From assembly GCF_000250985.1 (NCBI RefSeq), contig NW_013524651.1, positions 248,001 through 312,000 of the forward strand: a stretch of DNA of 64,000 bases, written 5' to 3'. This document shows, piece by piece, positions 20,701 to 30,011 of this stretch (its first letter is position 1; every line of letters begins with the position of its first letter). This DNA comes from Nematocida parisii ERTm1. Taxonomy: Eukaryota > Microsporidia. A program made the position numbers and the translations under genes. The notes under the pieces are model-generated. The model ran no database searches. It saw only the letters and a list, made by a program, of their open reading frames with translations, and was not told the origin of the DNA.

Positions 20701-23700
20701 GAAATCAGATATTTTCACTATTCTTGTAAAGAACAAAAAAACGTTCAAGCAAGTGTACAACAAGAACTGTTTTGGCCTTCTGCAGTATGCGGCAATTAAG
20801 GAGAGCAGGGTGTTTTCGCATCTGGTCTCGTTTATTCCAAAGATGACCAAGCAAGTGGGGGCATCTACAGACCCGGCTTTTTTGAAACTTTATGCAGTTG
20901 GACTTGTTTTTGTGGCAATACGGGACACACTGAAGAAAACAACAGTTCTTTCTAGATTCATAGGAAACGTTGTTTTCGCAGAGAGTATGTGCCCAATGGT
21001 TGTAGAGGCGCAGGGAATAGTTATTCTTGCGATTGTTAAGCTAAAAATAGAGTATAATCTTGCAATAACAATAGAAGACCCAATTATTCATTTGAATCGG
21101 ATATATGCAATAGTAGAAACGGCAGAGCAGAAAGAAAGCTTGGTCATTCTAGCCAACCTTCTGATAAGAAGGGTGATAGAAAGCAAAGAGGCGGCGAAAG
21201 AGGCAGTGGACACTATTATAAAGAACAAGCATTTGGGGAAAAGCCGGATGTACACTGTTCACACTGTGTGCAGCAATCTACGAAATGCGTTGTTCTACTC
21301 AATCACATCCTTCCTGGAGTATCTTTCAAGTAACTTTGAGTGCATTAGTGCGGGGTGGGAGGACATTCGGCACAAGCTTCCAGATGAGCCGGCAAACCCC
21401 ACAGAGAGTGGGCAGATATCAGAGGCAGTGCTGGAGACTCTTTCAGATGGGCTATTCACAAAACAGATAAAGATATATTCTGGGCTAAATGCCGAGCTTT
21501 TTAGAACACTATTCGTGCACAGGGCAACTGGCAAGATGGAGCAGATAGTGCGAATTCACTCGCTGTGTCTCTTAGTAGTTTCTTTCCCGCAGCTTATTTC
21601 AACACTTGTGCTAGAGGACTATTCATTCTTTATGTACTTCTTGGAGAACCATGCAGCGTACTCTAAATCACTGAAGCCGAGTGCATTCCAGCAGGAAGAC
21701 AAAACCCTTGCGTACTGGTCGGGCCACTTTATTATGCTTATATTCAACCATACAACGTATGTAGAGGTTAAGAAATACATTCTAGAGAAGGTTTTGGAGC
21801 TGCTTCCTACGTCTATTAATGCAACGGTTATTTTTTCTGAGCTCATACAGGAGATTCTTACGATGCGATTCAGCAAGAACACATTTGACGAGAACACGGC
21901 GCTTGTGAAAGAGATGAACTGTTTAGAGGTTATGATCAGAAGCACCATGCAGATAGATAACAGAAGAAAGGACTATGGGTCTATCATGGAGATACTTACC
22001 AAGCCAATGGAGTATATCACGCGTATTTTAGCAGTTGATGAGAAAGAAGCGTTTTATGAAGAGGTTACGCAGTCAGAAGAAGAGGTTTATTTTGAAGACA
22101 TTGATGAAGGGTACATGGAAGACTTTGACACAGATGAGACAATGGATAGTGACCAGGTGGTGTATGATGACACAGAGGAGAACTCACAGGAAGTAGGGGA
22201 GTTGTGCAGTGAGGATTCGCTGACTGTATACACTGCAGAGTCAAATAACTATGGGGAGTATCTTATGTCAGATGAAGAATCATCAAGTGAGGAAGAAGGC
22301 ATGGATGAGGAGCAGTTCTCGTCTGAGCAGTCGGAGAAGAATGAGTTCCTAAAGTCACTCTGCATACTTCCTATATCTAAGCTGATAGGAAAAGAAATGG
22401 AGATATTCAATGCAGATGAAAGAATGCCTTTTGTGCAAAAAATACTTGAAGGCATCATTATTTCAAATCTCCAGGAGAAAGAGCCTTCTTCTACAGATGA
22501 AGAAACTTTTGACAGCGAGGAGGGATCATATCGCAGGCACCAGTATCTCATGCGGCGGGAAGAGGAGAATGATGATGAAGAGCTAAATGACTATGCAATC
22601 GACCCTACAGACCCAGATGCGCACTTAGACGACGAGGGTCCAGAAGAAATTGATGAGGGCGTAGACGAGTATGATGACGAGTCGCAGTATGACTATGATG
22701 GAAATGGGTCTGATGACGAAGAGTATGATGACGAAGAAAGCTTTGCAACTGGAGAAGAAATAGCCATTGGTGATGAAAATGGAGAAATTCCTGAGTTGGA
22801 TGTGGAGGTTTTAAATAATCTACCGTCTTCTATTCTAGAGGACACGGTTGAAAACTTCTACCAGGACAGAATCTCGTCAAGCACTGAGTACCGCGCAATA
22901 AGTCTGCACTTTTTGAACAGACTTAGAGAGGAGGTGCGAAGTGTATTTGAGGAGCACGAGGCTCGGTATATGGAAACATTCGCAGGAGAAATTGTGCCAC
23001 GCAGAGAGGAGAAGAAAAAGAAGCCACAGGAGATGCCATTTATTGCTGAGAGAGAGGCCGCTGCCTCTGTCCCTATTGACATTGTTTTTGGGCTTATTCA
23101 CATGGTCCTGCAGTGCGGAAACAGAAGAAACCTTTATCGAATAATTCATAATATATCTGCAAATAAAGAAGTGCGGATATTTTCAGTGGAGACTTTGGTT
23201 AACTCAATTCATCAGGCTATGGTAGAAGGGGCTAGCAGCTCTGCTGGCGCAGGGAGTTCAACTGTAAATGCAAGCGCTGGGTCATCTGGAAACAATGAAG
23301 CAATCGCACCAGAGGTAATTACAAAGAGAGGATTTGAAGCATTAACATATCTGTGCACCAAGTCGTCCGACTTTACGACTGTTTTCAGCTACAACACAGA
23401 GCTGATAAATAAGATACTTCAAGCTACTAACAAGAGGACTATTGCTGAGAGCGTTAAGCTTTTGAGCACTGTGGGTGACTGTTTCAATAATGATAAAGTA
23501 TCAGAGCCAGAAAACATTGAAGTGCGCAAGTACATAGGCTTTTTGGAGTATGACATGACAGATGATACTTTTAAGCATTTCTGTGAGTTTATTAAAAAAA
23601 CAGACCGGTTCTATAGGCCTATGTATCTTCTCTATTTAATGGGAGGAAGCAAAAAAAGCCTTGAAGAGTGTCTGGATAAAAAAGCAGAATTTAACAGCCA

Positions 23701-25222
23701 CACACACCATAAGGGCATTATAAAGCTTGTTAGAATGCTGAGTTTGGTAAATATCATGGGAATAACAGAGACGTATCTGGATAGTCTTATGGAACTTAGA
23801 GAGATGCCGTTCTGGGAATACTATTTTAATATTATCCTGCCTAAGGAGAAGGAATCATTGTATGCATCGTCAATTCTTCCTCTATTTAAGGCATTTGTCA
23901 TTGTGCATACGATACAGATGTATATAGGAAGAAATGAAAACGTAAATGAGTTCTCAGAGATACCAAATAGCGACTCATCTATATACTATAATGTGGTAGA
24001 GAAGGAGAAAGACCTTATTAACACATTTATTCAAGCAGACCCGGATCTATTATTCCATGCGTTTGCAGGCCTTCAGAAGAAAATATTAGACTTTGACAAC
24101 AAGCGGATATACTTCTACAAAAAAATACGGGAAGATGTGCAGCTACGGCCAACTATTTCGCTTATGGTGCAGAGAGGAGCAGTGTTTGAGGATACTTTCC
24201 ACCAGCTAATGCGGCTGAATGGAGAGCAAGTAAGAAATGCAAAGTTCAACATTAAGTTTGCAGGAGAGGAAGGTGTTGATGCAGGCGGCCTTACACGAGA
24301 GTGGTACTCTGAGCTGAGTAAAGAGATGTTCAATGCAAACTATGCACTTTTCACTCCTATAGGCTCTTCATACCAGCCAAACCACATAAGCCACATAAAC
24401 CCAGAGCATCTTGTATACTTCAAATTTATTGGGCGTATTATTGGAAAGGCTGTGTATGATGAAATGACTGTTGACTGCCACTTTACACGGGCCTTCTATA
24501 AGCGTGTGCTAAGTATTCCTGTTGACCTCACTGATGTTGAAGCATTAGATCCAGAGTTCCACCGGTCTCTTGTCTGGATTCTTGAAAATGACATTGAGAA
24601 TGTTCTGGAGATGACTTTTTCGCTAGAGCAAGACCGATTTGGAATTACCGAAGTAATTGATTTGAAGGAGAATGGAAGAAACATTGCAGTAACAAATGAG
24701 AATAAGCGAGAGTATGTAGAGCTTGTGTGTAGGTTCAAGCTTGTCCGAGTGATTGAAAGACAGTTGTCTGCATTTGCAGAGGGATTCTTTGAAATACTAG
24801 ACGTAGATATGCTAAGGATGTTCAATGAAAAAGAGCTTGAGCTTCTAATCAGTGGTCTTCCAGAAATTGACGTGGATGACTGGCGCAACAATACTATATA
24901 CTTTGGGTACACTTCAGACTCACAAGTTATTCGATGGTACTGGCGAGCAGTGCGTAATTTCAGCATGGAAGAGAGAGCCAAACTCCTGCAATTTGCCACA
25001 GGAACTTCTAAGCTACCTCTTGAGGGATTCGCAGGCCTGCGGTGCCAAAACGGAAACCAGAAATTCCAAATCCACAAAGCATCCGGCGGATCATCCAGAC
25101 TGCCAACTGCACATACATGTTTCAACCAACTAGATCTACCAGAGTATGACTCATATGAGCAATTAGTTAAGGCGCTTCTTTTCTCACTAGAAGAGTGTAC
25201 TAGTGGGTTTGGATTTGCATAA
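17750..25222 (+). CDS. TOM1: Giant HECT-type E3 ubiquitin ligase (Tom1/HUWE1-like)
   Basis: This 2,490-residue protein is the longest in the window. The C-terminal ~350 residues are a HECT domain: FNIKFAGEEGVDAGGLTREW opens the N-lobe and THTCFNQLDLPEY places the catalytic cysteine at C2457. An FGFA tail ends the protein, as in Tom1/HUWE1. Residues 1-1430 are helical, Armadillo-like sequence matching the DUF908/DUF913 solenoid of this family. A strongly acidic linker covers about 1437-1690, where Asp and Glu dominate. Tom1/HUWE1 ligases ubiquitinate unassembled ribosomal and histone proteins and nuclear substrates. It is shorter than yeast Tom1 (about 3,270) but keeps the architecture. The start follows a T-rich stretch. 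Naming within the large-HECT family rests on the acidic linker and the N-terminal solenoid. Confidence 0.9.
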   Translation: MKIERPMERRFSQPGKQISNIIKQLSNLPEEELPTYLNNIYEWRCAKTDLLYWVDVLDRFDEILKAVVTEYGLGQFQNKPMKESDKEMVYAILKFQKLLVENSSNKSMFSSFDVVEPFIYSFELDLAIEALYLVSFFASKIHIQRSIKTSMALMKMETLKILIERVKEKPQSMYTYYDETTNNCKRVSIKKAVKKGIYSISDKMLPSQEMRRFIHAIRLHEMAEQHEKLKIIRMLAFSALVYYSYTDLPIDSEFISRDLPETLAIINTESYQMREAAVTMIDAIFRMRIRHSAVIAAMNAQSHEGMIMNLLKKVVNEDVPEHFAIVFFNFLSSCFASGPCVSALFSAGIVQYVCNTLRDRPDISYRKRMRLVMGANTFLFTLPAPFTWFISENGIRILSKELLLAVDVAVGNIKDHDLLMYINSIMKIISQLFKNAGTAEAMRGFLEGEFPRAISLILFHSEEFTPSILAYLFSAVGDYIHNEPSNLPFIIEAGIFDGFVMCMKKELPESPDFLLELPNLIEAFFLNSELIKKIDEENILDRIFESFEIVNLSNIILMYDIGRAYGIFLENLVRHYPIISLTVKEKIYNTMKNLESMIPNTDLELMRLLLGNLFRMMHRAVYRKTTNNQLITDKGLLNNRIISMLMLIEIPTETELYTDVMNILMEVFDEDQTYVISYIAKVIDRVMKNKVTLENIEKIKRILLIVNYLIFKNEETCEEFIKHCTSKGFLQIVKRISQYFDNLKKDTALVSVAKNESLTNLYYSFTMGILKTVYRYSKTNAKEYLKIFGLLVEDLLSKTEQIDHLYYTQRMHGLKNYIMVDKSPQQYPQKNEFVVTQEYLMGINLSETLMEHAKNSVSMLKSEKITMDAHKKVVSSILEVLSIYVRGIKNLFVPVKEPKKKVCEIEEHVLIIAELLMDYIDKSSIEHLLNIVKTAFFVTLRKQITKEVDRENEGSAEYKRRNILGSFFISVFLNLPKEETEAVLKSDIFTILVKNKKTFKQVYNKNCFGLLQYAAIKESRVFSHLVSFIPKMTKQVGASTDPAFLKLYAVGLVFVAIRDTLKKTTVLSRFIGNVVFAESMCPMVVEAQGIVILAIVKLKIEYNLAITIEDPIIHLNRIYAIVETAEQKESLVILANLLIRRVIESKEAAKEAVDTIIKNKHLGKSRMYTVHTVCSNLRNALFYSITSFLEYLSSNFECISAGWEDIRHKLPDEPANPTESGQISEAVLETLSDGLFTKQIKIYSGLNAELFRTLFVHRATGKMEQIVRIHSLCLLVVSFPQLISTLVLEDYSFFMYFLENHAAYSKSLKPSAFQQEDKTLAYWSGHFIMLIFNHTTYVEVKKYILEKVLELLPTSINATVIFSELIQEILTMRFSKNTFDENTALVKEMNCLEVMIRSTMQIDNRRKDYGSIMEILTKPMEYITRILAVDEKEAFYEEVTQSEEEVYFEDIDEGYMEDFDTDETMDSDQVVYDDTEENSQEVGELCSEDSLTVYTAESNNYGEYLMSDEESSSEEEGMDEEQFSSEQSEKNEFLKSLCILPISKLIGKEMEIFNADERMPFVQKILEGIIISNLQEKEPSSTDEETFDSEEGSYRRHQYLMRREEENDDEELNDYAIDPTDPDAHLDDEGPEEIDEGVDEYDDESQYDYDGNGSDDEEYDDEESFATGEEIAIGDENGEIPELDVEVLNNLPSSILEDTVENFYQDRISSSTEYRAISLHFLNRLREEVRSVFEEHEARYMETFAGEIVPRREEKKKKPQEMPFIAEREAAASVPIDIVFGLIHMVLQCGNRRNLYRIIHNISANKEVRIFSVETLVNSIHQAMVEGASSSAGAGSSTVNASAGSSGNNEAIAPEVITKRGFEALTYLCTKSSDFTTVFSYNTELINKILQATNKRTIAESVKLLSTVGDCFNNDKVSEPENIEVRKYIGFLEYDMTDDTFKHFCEFIKKTDRFYRPMYLLYLMGGSKKSLEECLDKKAEFNSHTHHKGIIKLVRMLSLVNIMGITETYLDSLMELREMPFWEYYFNIILPKEKESLYASSILPLFKAFVIVHTIQMYIGRNENVNEFSEIPNSDSSIYYNVVEKEKDLINTFIQADPDLLFHAFAGLQKKILDFDNKRIYFYKKIREDVQLRPTISLMVQRGAVFEDTFHQLMRLNGEQVRNAKFNIKFAGEEGVDAGGLTREWYSELSKEMFNANYALFTPIGSSYQPNHISHINPEHLVYFKFIGRIIGKAVYDEMTVDCHFTRAFYKRVLSIPVDLTDVEALDPEFHRSLVWILENDIENVLEMTFSLEQDRFGITEVIDLKENGRNIAVTNENKREYVELVCRFKLVRVIERQLSAFAEGFFEILDVDMLRMFNEKELELLISGLPEIDVDDWRNNTIYFGYTSDSQVIRWYWRAVRNFSMEERAKLLQFATGTSKLPLEGFAGLRCQNGNQKFQIHKASGGSSRLPTAHTCFNQLDLPEYDSYEQLVKALLFSLEECTSGFGFA

Positions 25223-25707
25223 TAATAAATTAGCTTCTATTATATCTAACTGTTTCTTTATAGTAATAGAAATCTTAAGCATGCATACTCAAAAAGTACA
25301 TAAACTCATATTTTATATTTCTATCACACTGTCTACACAATATATTTATACACGAGCATATAAGACACAGTGCATAATTACTGAAATTACTCCACAAATT
25401 CATAAATATACAGAATGTGATCTCTAATAATTACTTTATATTTGATATATGTAATATTACATCTGTCTATCTCTCTGATTTTAATCCATATTCACTAACA
25501 AATTGATCCATGCGATGTGAAATTGTGATAGAAATACTTCCATCCCATTATAAATTGAATGTGTGATTATATCTATTCTGATGGAGTGTATTCTACTTAA
25601 TATATGAACTATTCTATCTTTCTGATACCTCATTTGGATTCTGCTTTGTTCTACTGCTTTAATGCAGACACGTATACAGCAACAGAATAATTTGCAAATT
25701 TATTTTT
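25223..25707. other. Intergenic spacer upstream of TFIIH p34
   Basis: This is a 485-bp spacer between two plus-strand genes. Local GC is slightly higher than in the desert at 13.4-14.6 kb, but I see no RNA fold or coding pattern in it. Confidence 0.5.
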
Positions 25708-26340
25708 ATGCTCTTGGTTCTTGTGGTTTCCAGCCAGTTCCCAATGAGCGCAGAGTCAATGAATGACCTGCTTGTTTTTCTTATAATGTATCTACGCACA
25801 GGCCATAACAATAGGCTAAAGATAGTTAATAAACTTTCTATCTTATTTGATTCTGATGTGGATTTAGAAGAGAACCTCACAGACAAAATACTGCAGGGTT
25901 TTAATGGCGCACCATCCACCGGCCAGTGCAGAGACCTTGGTTATGCTCTTCTACTGATTCAAAAGGAAAAAAGAGATAAAAGTAAAATACTTTTCTTTTC
26001 CTCAGGCAATGCGTCACTCAACTTCATAAAATGCGCATTTACTGCAAGAAAATTAAACATACACGTAGACTGTATAATACCAAATGATGGGTTTGTATCA
26101 CAAGTATCAGATGTTCTAAAAAGACCAGCATTCTGCATATCCTCCGGAGAGTCTTTATTTGAGTACTTAATGGGAATGCTTTCCATAGACTTTGGCCGGA
26201 TCAGCAGAAAGAATGTCCACAGATTCTGCATATGCCATAATAAAGAAATACAGACAGGGTATCTCTGTCCAATCTGCCTCGGTCTTTACTGTAAATTTGT
26301 TCCTTTATGTAAGCATTGTAAGACAAGATTCGTCTTTTAA
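25708..26340 (+). CDS. TFB4: TFIIH subunit p34 (Tfb4/GTF2H3)
   Basis: This encodes 210 residues. Tfb4 is a core subunit of TFIIH, used in transcription initiation and nucleotide excision repair. The start MLLVLVVSSQFP resembles the first strand of its von Willebrand A-like fold. The middle carries ILFFSSGNASLNFIKCAFTA and DCIIPNDG, which fit later strands. The C-terminal zinc site is clear: C187 and C190 in GYLCPICLGLYC, C201 and C204 in PLCKHC. Human p34 has the same CSVCLSIFC block. The protein is about 100 residues shorter than human p34, with vWA loops trimmed. The AT-rich start context TTATTTTTATG matches other housekeeping starts here. Confidence 0.85.
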   Translation: MLLVLVVSSQFPMSAESMNDLLVFLIMYLRTGHNNRLKIVNKLSILFDSDVDLEENLTDKILQGFNGAPSTGQCRDLGYALLLIQKEKRDKSKILFFSSGNASLNFIKCAFTARKLNIHVDCIIPNDGFVSQVSDVLKRPAFCISSGESLFEYLMGMLSIDFGRISRKNVHRFCICHNKEIQTGYLCPICLGLYCKFVPLCKHCKTRFVF

Positions 26341-26869
26341 TTTCTAGTTATACAATCATGGCTTAATACACTAAAAATAGAAATAATACTGCTTGAATGA
26401 TTTCTGGTATTTTGAATTATCAGAACATTCAGAATGTGCACTGTCCTGTACTGAAGATAATTTACAAGTGGTTTTATGTATTATACGCTTATATTTGCTA
26501 TTGTTTTATTATTCTATAGATAATAAAAGTACTTAAAACTTACTACACATATATCATAAAATTATGAATATAATTATTATAAATTACTACAGTAAATACA
26601 GGCATAAGTGAATAAACAAATAAATGTATATTTATGTTTAGCTTTAATGCCAAATAATACGGATTGTTCATTATTATAAAAATTAGCAGGTAGTAAAATA
26701 AAAGTATATTAATAAAATAAGGATTTAAATAAAATGTGAACTATGCATAATTTATTAAAAATAAAATATTATTTATGCCTTATATAAAATATATAATGAT
26801 CTTTTCTTAAAAAAAATAATAAGATAGAGTTACCACAGGAATATAAAAGAAGAAAGAATTCAGAAAAGA
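26341..26869. other. AT-rich intergenic spacer
   Basis: This is a 529-bp, very AT-rich spacer between two plus-strand genes (TFB4 and the Mei2-like RRM gene). No short gene or structured RNA is visible. Confidence 0.55.
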
Positions 26870-27703
26870 ATGAAAAATATAGGACAAATCAGGACAGGAC
26901 AGATCTTGTCAGGGAAGAGATATGTACTCAGAGAAAAAACTAAAGTGGGCCTTATCCCATTTAACTCTTGTTATATTTGTGGGAGGGGTATTTTATCAGA
27001 AGAAATGGGTGTTTCAGATGTCAAGTCATTATTTAAAGGGTTTAAATACGTTGACGGAATAAAATATATGTTAATAAGTAATGAGTGCGGTAAGAGCTCT
27101 TATATATATGCAGATGAAGAATTATCCACTGAGCACTGTACGTGTGTAATACCCTATAGGCCATTTACACCGGTTGGGACTCTTTTTAATTTGGAAAGGC
27201 CATTTCTAGGGAATATGCACAGCCACCCCTTTCCGGATGTCTACCTAATTCCTATCTTTCCCATTTATTCTCCATATTTTATATCAGTGGAGAAAATAAT
27301 ATCTGGTAAGGATACAAGGACTACCTGCATGTTAAAGAACATACCAAATAAGTTGAATATAAGCCAGTTAATAGAGGTGCTTACATCTATTTGTTACAAT
27401 GCATTTGACTTTGTCTATCTGCGGATGGACTTTAAAAGTAACTGCAACAATGGATATGCATTCATTAATTTCCGAGAGGCAAAGTACATTCCAATATTTC
27501 TTGATGCAATACAGGGAAGAAAGTGGAAGAATTTTAAAAGTGAAAAGAAAGGCGATATAGCATATGCCCGAATACAGGGTCTACACATGCTACAAAGCAG
27601 ATTCAGGAGAAGTGATATTCTAGCAGCAGACAAAGAATACTGGCCAGTAATTTTTAACAAAAAAGGGGATCAAGTACTTGCATCTGAATGGAAGTTGCAC
27701 TAA
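26870..27703 (+). CDS. Mei2-type RRM (RRM_2) RNA-binding protein
   Basis: This encodes 277 residues. From about residue 150 it carries the Mei2-specific RRM: RTTCMLKNIPNKLN (RNP2 side), then DFVYLRMDFKSNCNNGYAFI (RNP1 side), then GRKWKNFKSEKKGDIAYARI and a terminal block WPVIFNKKGDQ. That order is diagnostic of the C-terminal RRM of fission yeast Mei2 and plant Mei2-like proteins, which bind meiotic non-coding RNA. The N-terminal half is short, has a CYICGRG cysteine pair and a Pro/Phe-rich stretch, and lacks the two extra RRMs of Mei2. It is convergent with DCP1, 26 bp away. A link to meiosis or sporulation is inference from the family. Confidence 0.85.
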   Translation: MKNIGQIRTGQILSGKRYVLREKTKVGLIPFNSCYICGRGILSEEMGVSDVKSLFKGFKYVDGIKYMLISNECGKSSYIYADEELSTEHCTCVIPYRPFTPVGTLFNLERPFLGNMHSHPFPDVYLIPIFPIYSPYFISVEKIISGKDTRTTCMLKNIPNKLNISQLIEVLTSICYNAFDFVYLRMDFKSNCNNGYAFINFREAKYIPIFLDAIQGRKWKNFKSEKKGDIAYARIQGLHMLQSRFRRSDILAADKEYWPVIFNKKGDQVLASEWKLH

Positions 27704-27729
27704 TAGCCAAAAGATTTTATTTGTTGTAT

Positions 27730-28161
27730 TTATACACCTTTACACTTGTTTAATAATTCCTTTGACTTTTCTAAAAGAGCCAGCTGGTCTGTTAAAATAC
27801 TACCAGCCTGTGCGCATGACTGCTTGTCATAAAACCATAGCCCAAATACTTCAATTTCCTTCTTGTGGGCTATTTTTATAATAATAAACCGGTCGAAAAT
27901 CTCTATGCCGTGCACTGCTTTGTCTATCAAAAGATGAAAATCTGCAGGTGCTTTTCGATTTAGCACCAGAATGCATGTGGATGGAATTATTTTTCTCTTA
28001 TACAAATGGATTGCTCCTTCTGTGCATGTATTAATCCATTTGTTCTCATATTTAAGGACCAAAACGTTAATAGATGTTAGGAGTAGGTGACTATACTGTG
28101 CGTCCTTTCCTTTGAGCATTCTATTAGTTACTTCATTTGTCGGTGGTCTCTTTGTGTGCAT
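27730..28161 (-). CDS. DCP1: mRNA decapping protein 1 (Dcp1), EVH1-like
   Basis: This encodes 143 residues. Dcp1 activates the Dcp2 nuclease that removes the mRNA 5' cap in 5'-to-3' decay. The fold is a single EVH1-like domain. Readable family blocks are the strand with VLVLKYENKWINTCTEGAIH, the STCILVLNRKAP strand, and the C-terminal FGLWFYDKQSCAQAG, matching the YGIWFYDKEEC consensus just before the last helix. The length suits a minimal Dcp1 without the proline-rich tail of animal forms. The gene is divergent from DOA1 (35 bp between the start codons) and convergent with the Mei2-like gene. Confidence 0.85.
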   Translation of the reverse strand: MHTKRPPTNEVTNRMLKGKDAQYSHLLLTSINVLVLKYENKWINTCTEGAIHLYKRKIIPSTCILVLNRKAPADFHLLIDKAVHGIEIFDRFIIIKIAHKKEIEVFGLWFYDKQSCAQAGSILTDQLALLEKSKELLNKCKGV

Positions 28162-28196
28162 GTTTCCCTTGTTTTAATTGGTTTTTTTTATTTGTT

Positions 28197-29909
28197 ATGG
28201 CACATATTCAAGTTCTGAAGAAACTTCATGCCTCAGATATAAAAGACGGAGTAATTTACGAAAACCGGCTGTATACTGTCGGAAGAGACCGGGTTGTGCA
28301 CATATCCTCACTGCCTGATTTAGAAAGTGTTGGAGGGTCAGAAAACCTTGGTGCACCTATAAACTCTGTGTGCATACACAATGCAGTTTTGTATGCGGGA
28401 CTGCAGACAGGAGAGATAGTAAGGTATGCAATAGAAATGGATGAAAACAGTGAAGAATCTGGCAGTGCTGGGAAAAAAGAGATTACTCTTAAGCTGCTAG
28501 GAAGAAGTAAAGTGCATGGAGACAATGTATGCTCATTAAGCAGCTTTGATGAGGGGGTTATTAGCACATCCTGGGATGGTTCAGTTGGTGTGATTAAAGA
28601 AAATCAATCTCCAGAAGTAATAAGAATAGAAAGTGTTGCTTGGTCGGCTAAGAAAGTCCCTAATGAAGATACAATTATAGCTGGATGTATAGATGGGTCT
28701 ATATGCACGATTAAAAAAGTAAATGGAAGATATACCCAGGTTAAAGGTATAAAACTGCATGCTACTTGCATTAGAGACATCTGTATGGAGAACGATCGGT
28801 ATGCCACGGTATCCAACACAGGTGTAGTTATTGTTACAGAGCGCAATGGCCGGGTGCTTCATAAGATGGATCTAAATAACACTAGCTTTAGAATAAATAA
28901 GTACACAGCAGGAAATGCCACTGGTTACATTGTTTCTGCAGATGAGGGAATGGTTTATCTTTTAAGTGAGACTCTAGAAAGCCTTTTCAGTATAGCTGCG
29001 CCCACTCTTTCTTGCTGGAATGCACTGTCAGAAAATGGCAGAATATTTGCACTAGGCGCTGATGGAAGAGTATATGTTTTTGCCGATAAGGAAGGCAATC
29101 CGCAGTACCAAAAAGAGCTAGAAGAGTTACAGAATAAGATGGGAAGCGACAAAGTACAAGACACTGCACCGCCAGCCCAAAAACAAGCAGAGGATGCAAA
29201 TAGCAGCCCACAGTACAAAGTAATTGATGATAAAGTATATGAGCTAAAAGACGGGGAGTGGGAATTATTTGGGAGCACCGTGGAGAAGAAAAAGAAAGAC
29301 CATACAATTACAATTACCCTAGGAGAGGCCAACTATACACTCTCATTTGACAAAACAGATAAGTATGAAGAGGTGGCACTTGGATTTGTAAAAGAAAACA
29401 ATTTGGGCACAGAATACATTCCAGAAATTGTTGAGTTTTTAGACAAGAACTTTGGAAATAAGAAGAAAAGAGACGTGTCGAAATACTTTATGTATGATAC
29501 GATTGACCTTGATATTGTTGGAAAAAAGATTCAGCCACTTCCTAACAGCAGCACTGTAATTGAATTTCTGCAGGGCATAAAGAATGGAAAGTCCTCCCAG
29601 CATAATGAGTCAGATGTAGAGGTAATTCTAAGCGAATGGATGGAAATGGGAACAGAAAAAGTAGCAGTTCTTGATGTGTATAAGTACTTAATTGCTAAAG
29701 GTGTAGACATAAATTTGTCATTCTTAAAACACATAGACCCATTTTTTTGTAAAAAAGTAGCTCTTGTCTTTTCTCTTATTTCTACAAATGTGCTAGCCAT
29801 GCGCCCAGAGTGCAAGTCACTGGTTGACAATACAATGACAAAAATAATTGACAAGCAATTAGTAAATTCTAAAGTTCTTCAGAACTACAAAAACAACAGA
29901 AGGCTTTAA
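28197..29909 (+). CDS. DOA1: Doa1/Ufd3 (PLAA), WD40-PFU-PUL ubiquitin adaptor of Cdc48
   Basis: This encodes 570 residues from the ATG at 28197; the frame is open 20 codons further up, but the family starts at the WD40 propeller. Residues 1-310 form the propeller. Residues about 336-420 are the PFU ubiquitin-binding domain: YKVIDDKVYELKDGEWELFG, then ANYTLSFDKTDKYEEVALGF. The remainder starts with KYFMYDTIDLD and corresponds to a shortened PUL domain that binds Cdc48/p97. Doa1 routes ubiquitinated clients, including mitochondrial and ribosome-associated ones, to Cdc48. It is about 145 residues shorter than yeast Doa1, mostly in PUL. The 35-bp divergent promoter is shared with DCP1. Confidence 0.9.
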   Translation: MAHIQVLKKLHASDIKDGVIYENRLYTVGRDRVVHISSLPDLESVGGSENLGAPINSVCIHNAVLYAGLQTGEIVRYAIEMDENSEESGSAGKKEITLKLLGRSKVHGDNVCSLSSFDEGVISTSWDGSVGVIKENQSPEVIRIESVAWSAKKVPNEDTIIAGCIDGSICTIKKVNGRYTQVKGIKLHATCIRDICMENDRYATVSNTGVVIVTERNGRVLHKMDLNNTSFRINKYTAGNATGYIVSADEGMVYLLSETLESLFSIAAPTLSCWNALSENGRIFALGADGRVYVFADKEGNPQYQKELEELQNKMGSDKVQDTAPPAQKQAEDANSSPQYKVIDDKVYELKDGEWELFGSTVEKKKKDHTITITLGEANYTLSFDKTDKYEEVALGFVKENNLGTEYIPEIVEFLDKNFGNKKKRDVSKYFMYDTIDLDIVGKKIQPLPNSSTVIEFLQGIKNGKSSQHNESDVEVILSEWMEMGTEKVAVLDVYKYLIAKGVDINLSFLKHIDPFFCKKVALVFSLISTNVLAMRPECKSLVDNTMTKIIDKQLVNSKVLQNYKNNRRL

Positions 29910-30011
29910 AATAAAATAATTAACAAATGAATAAAAATCACATTAATTAAGTTAAATCTATTATACAAAAAAGTGTCCTCTAAATACACATCTATTCTAT
30001 AGGATTAAAAA

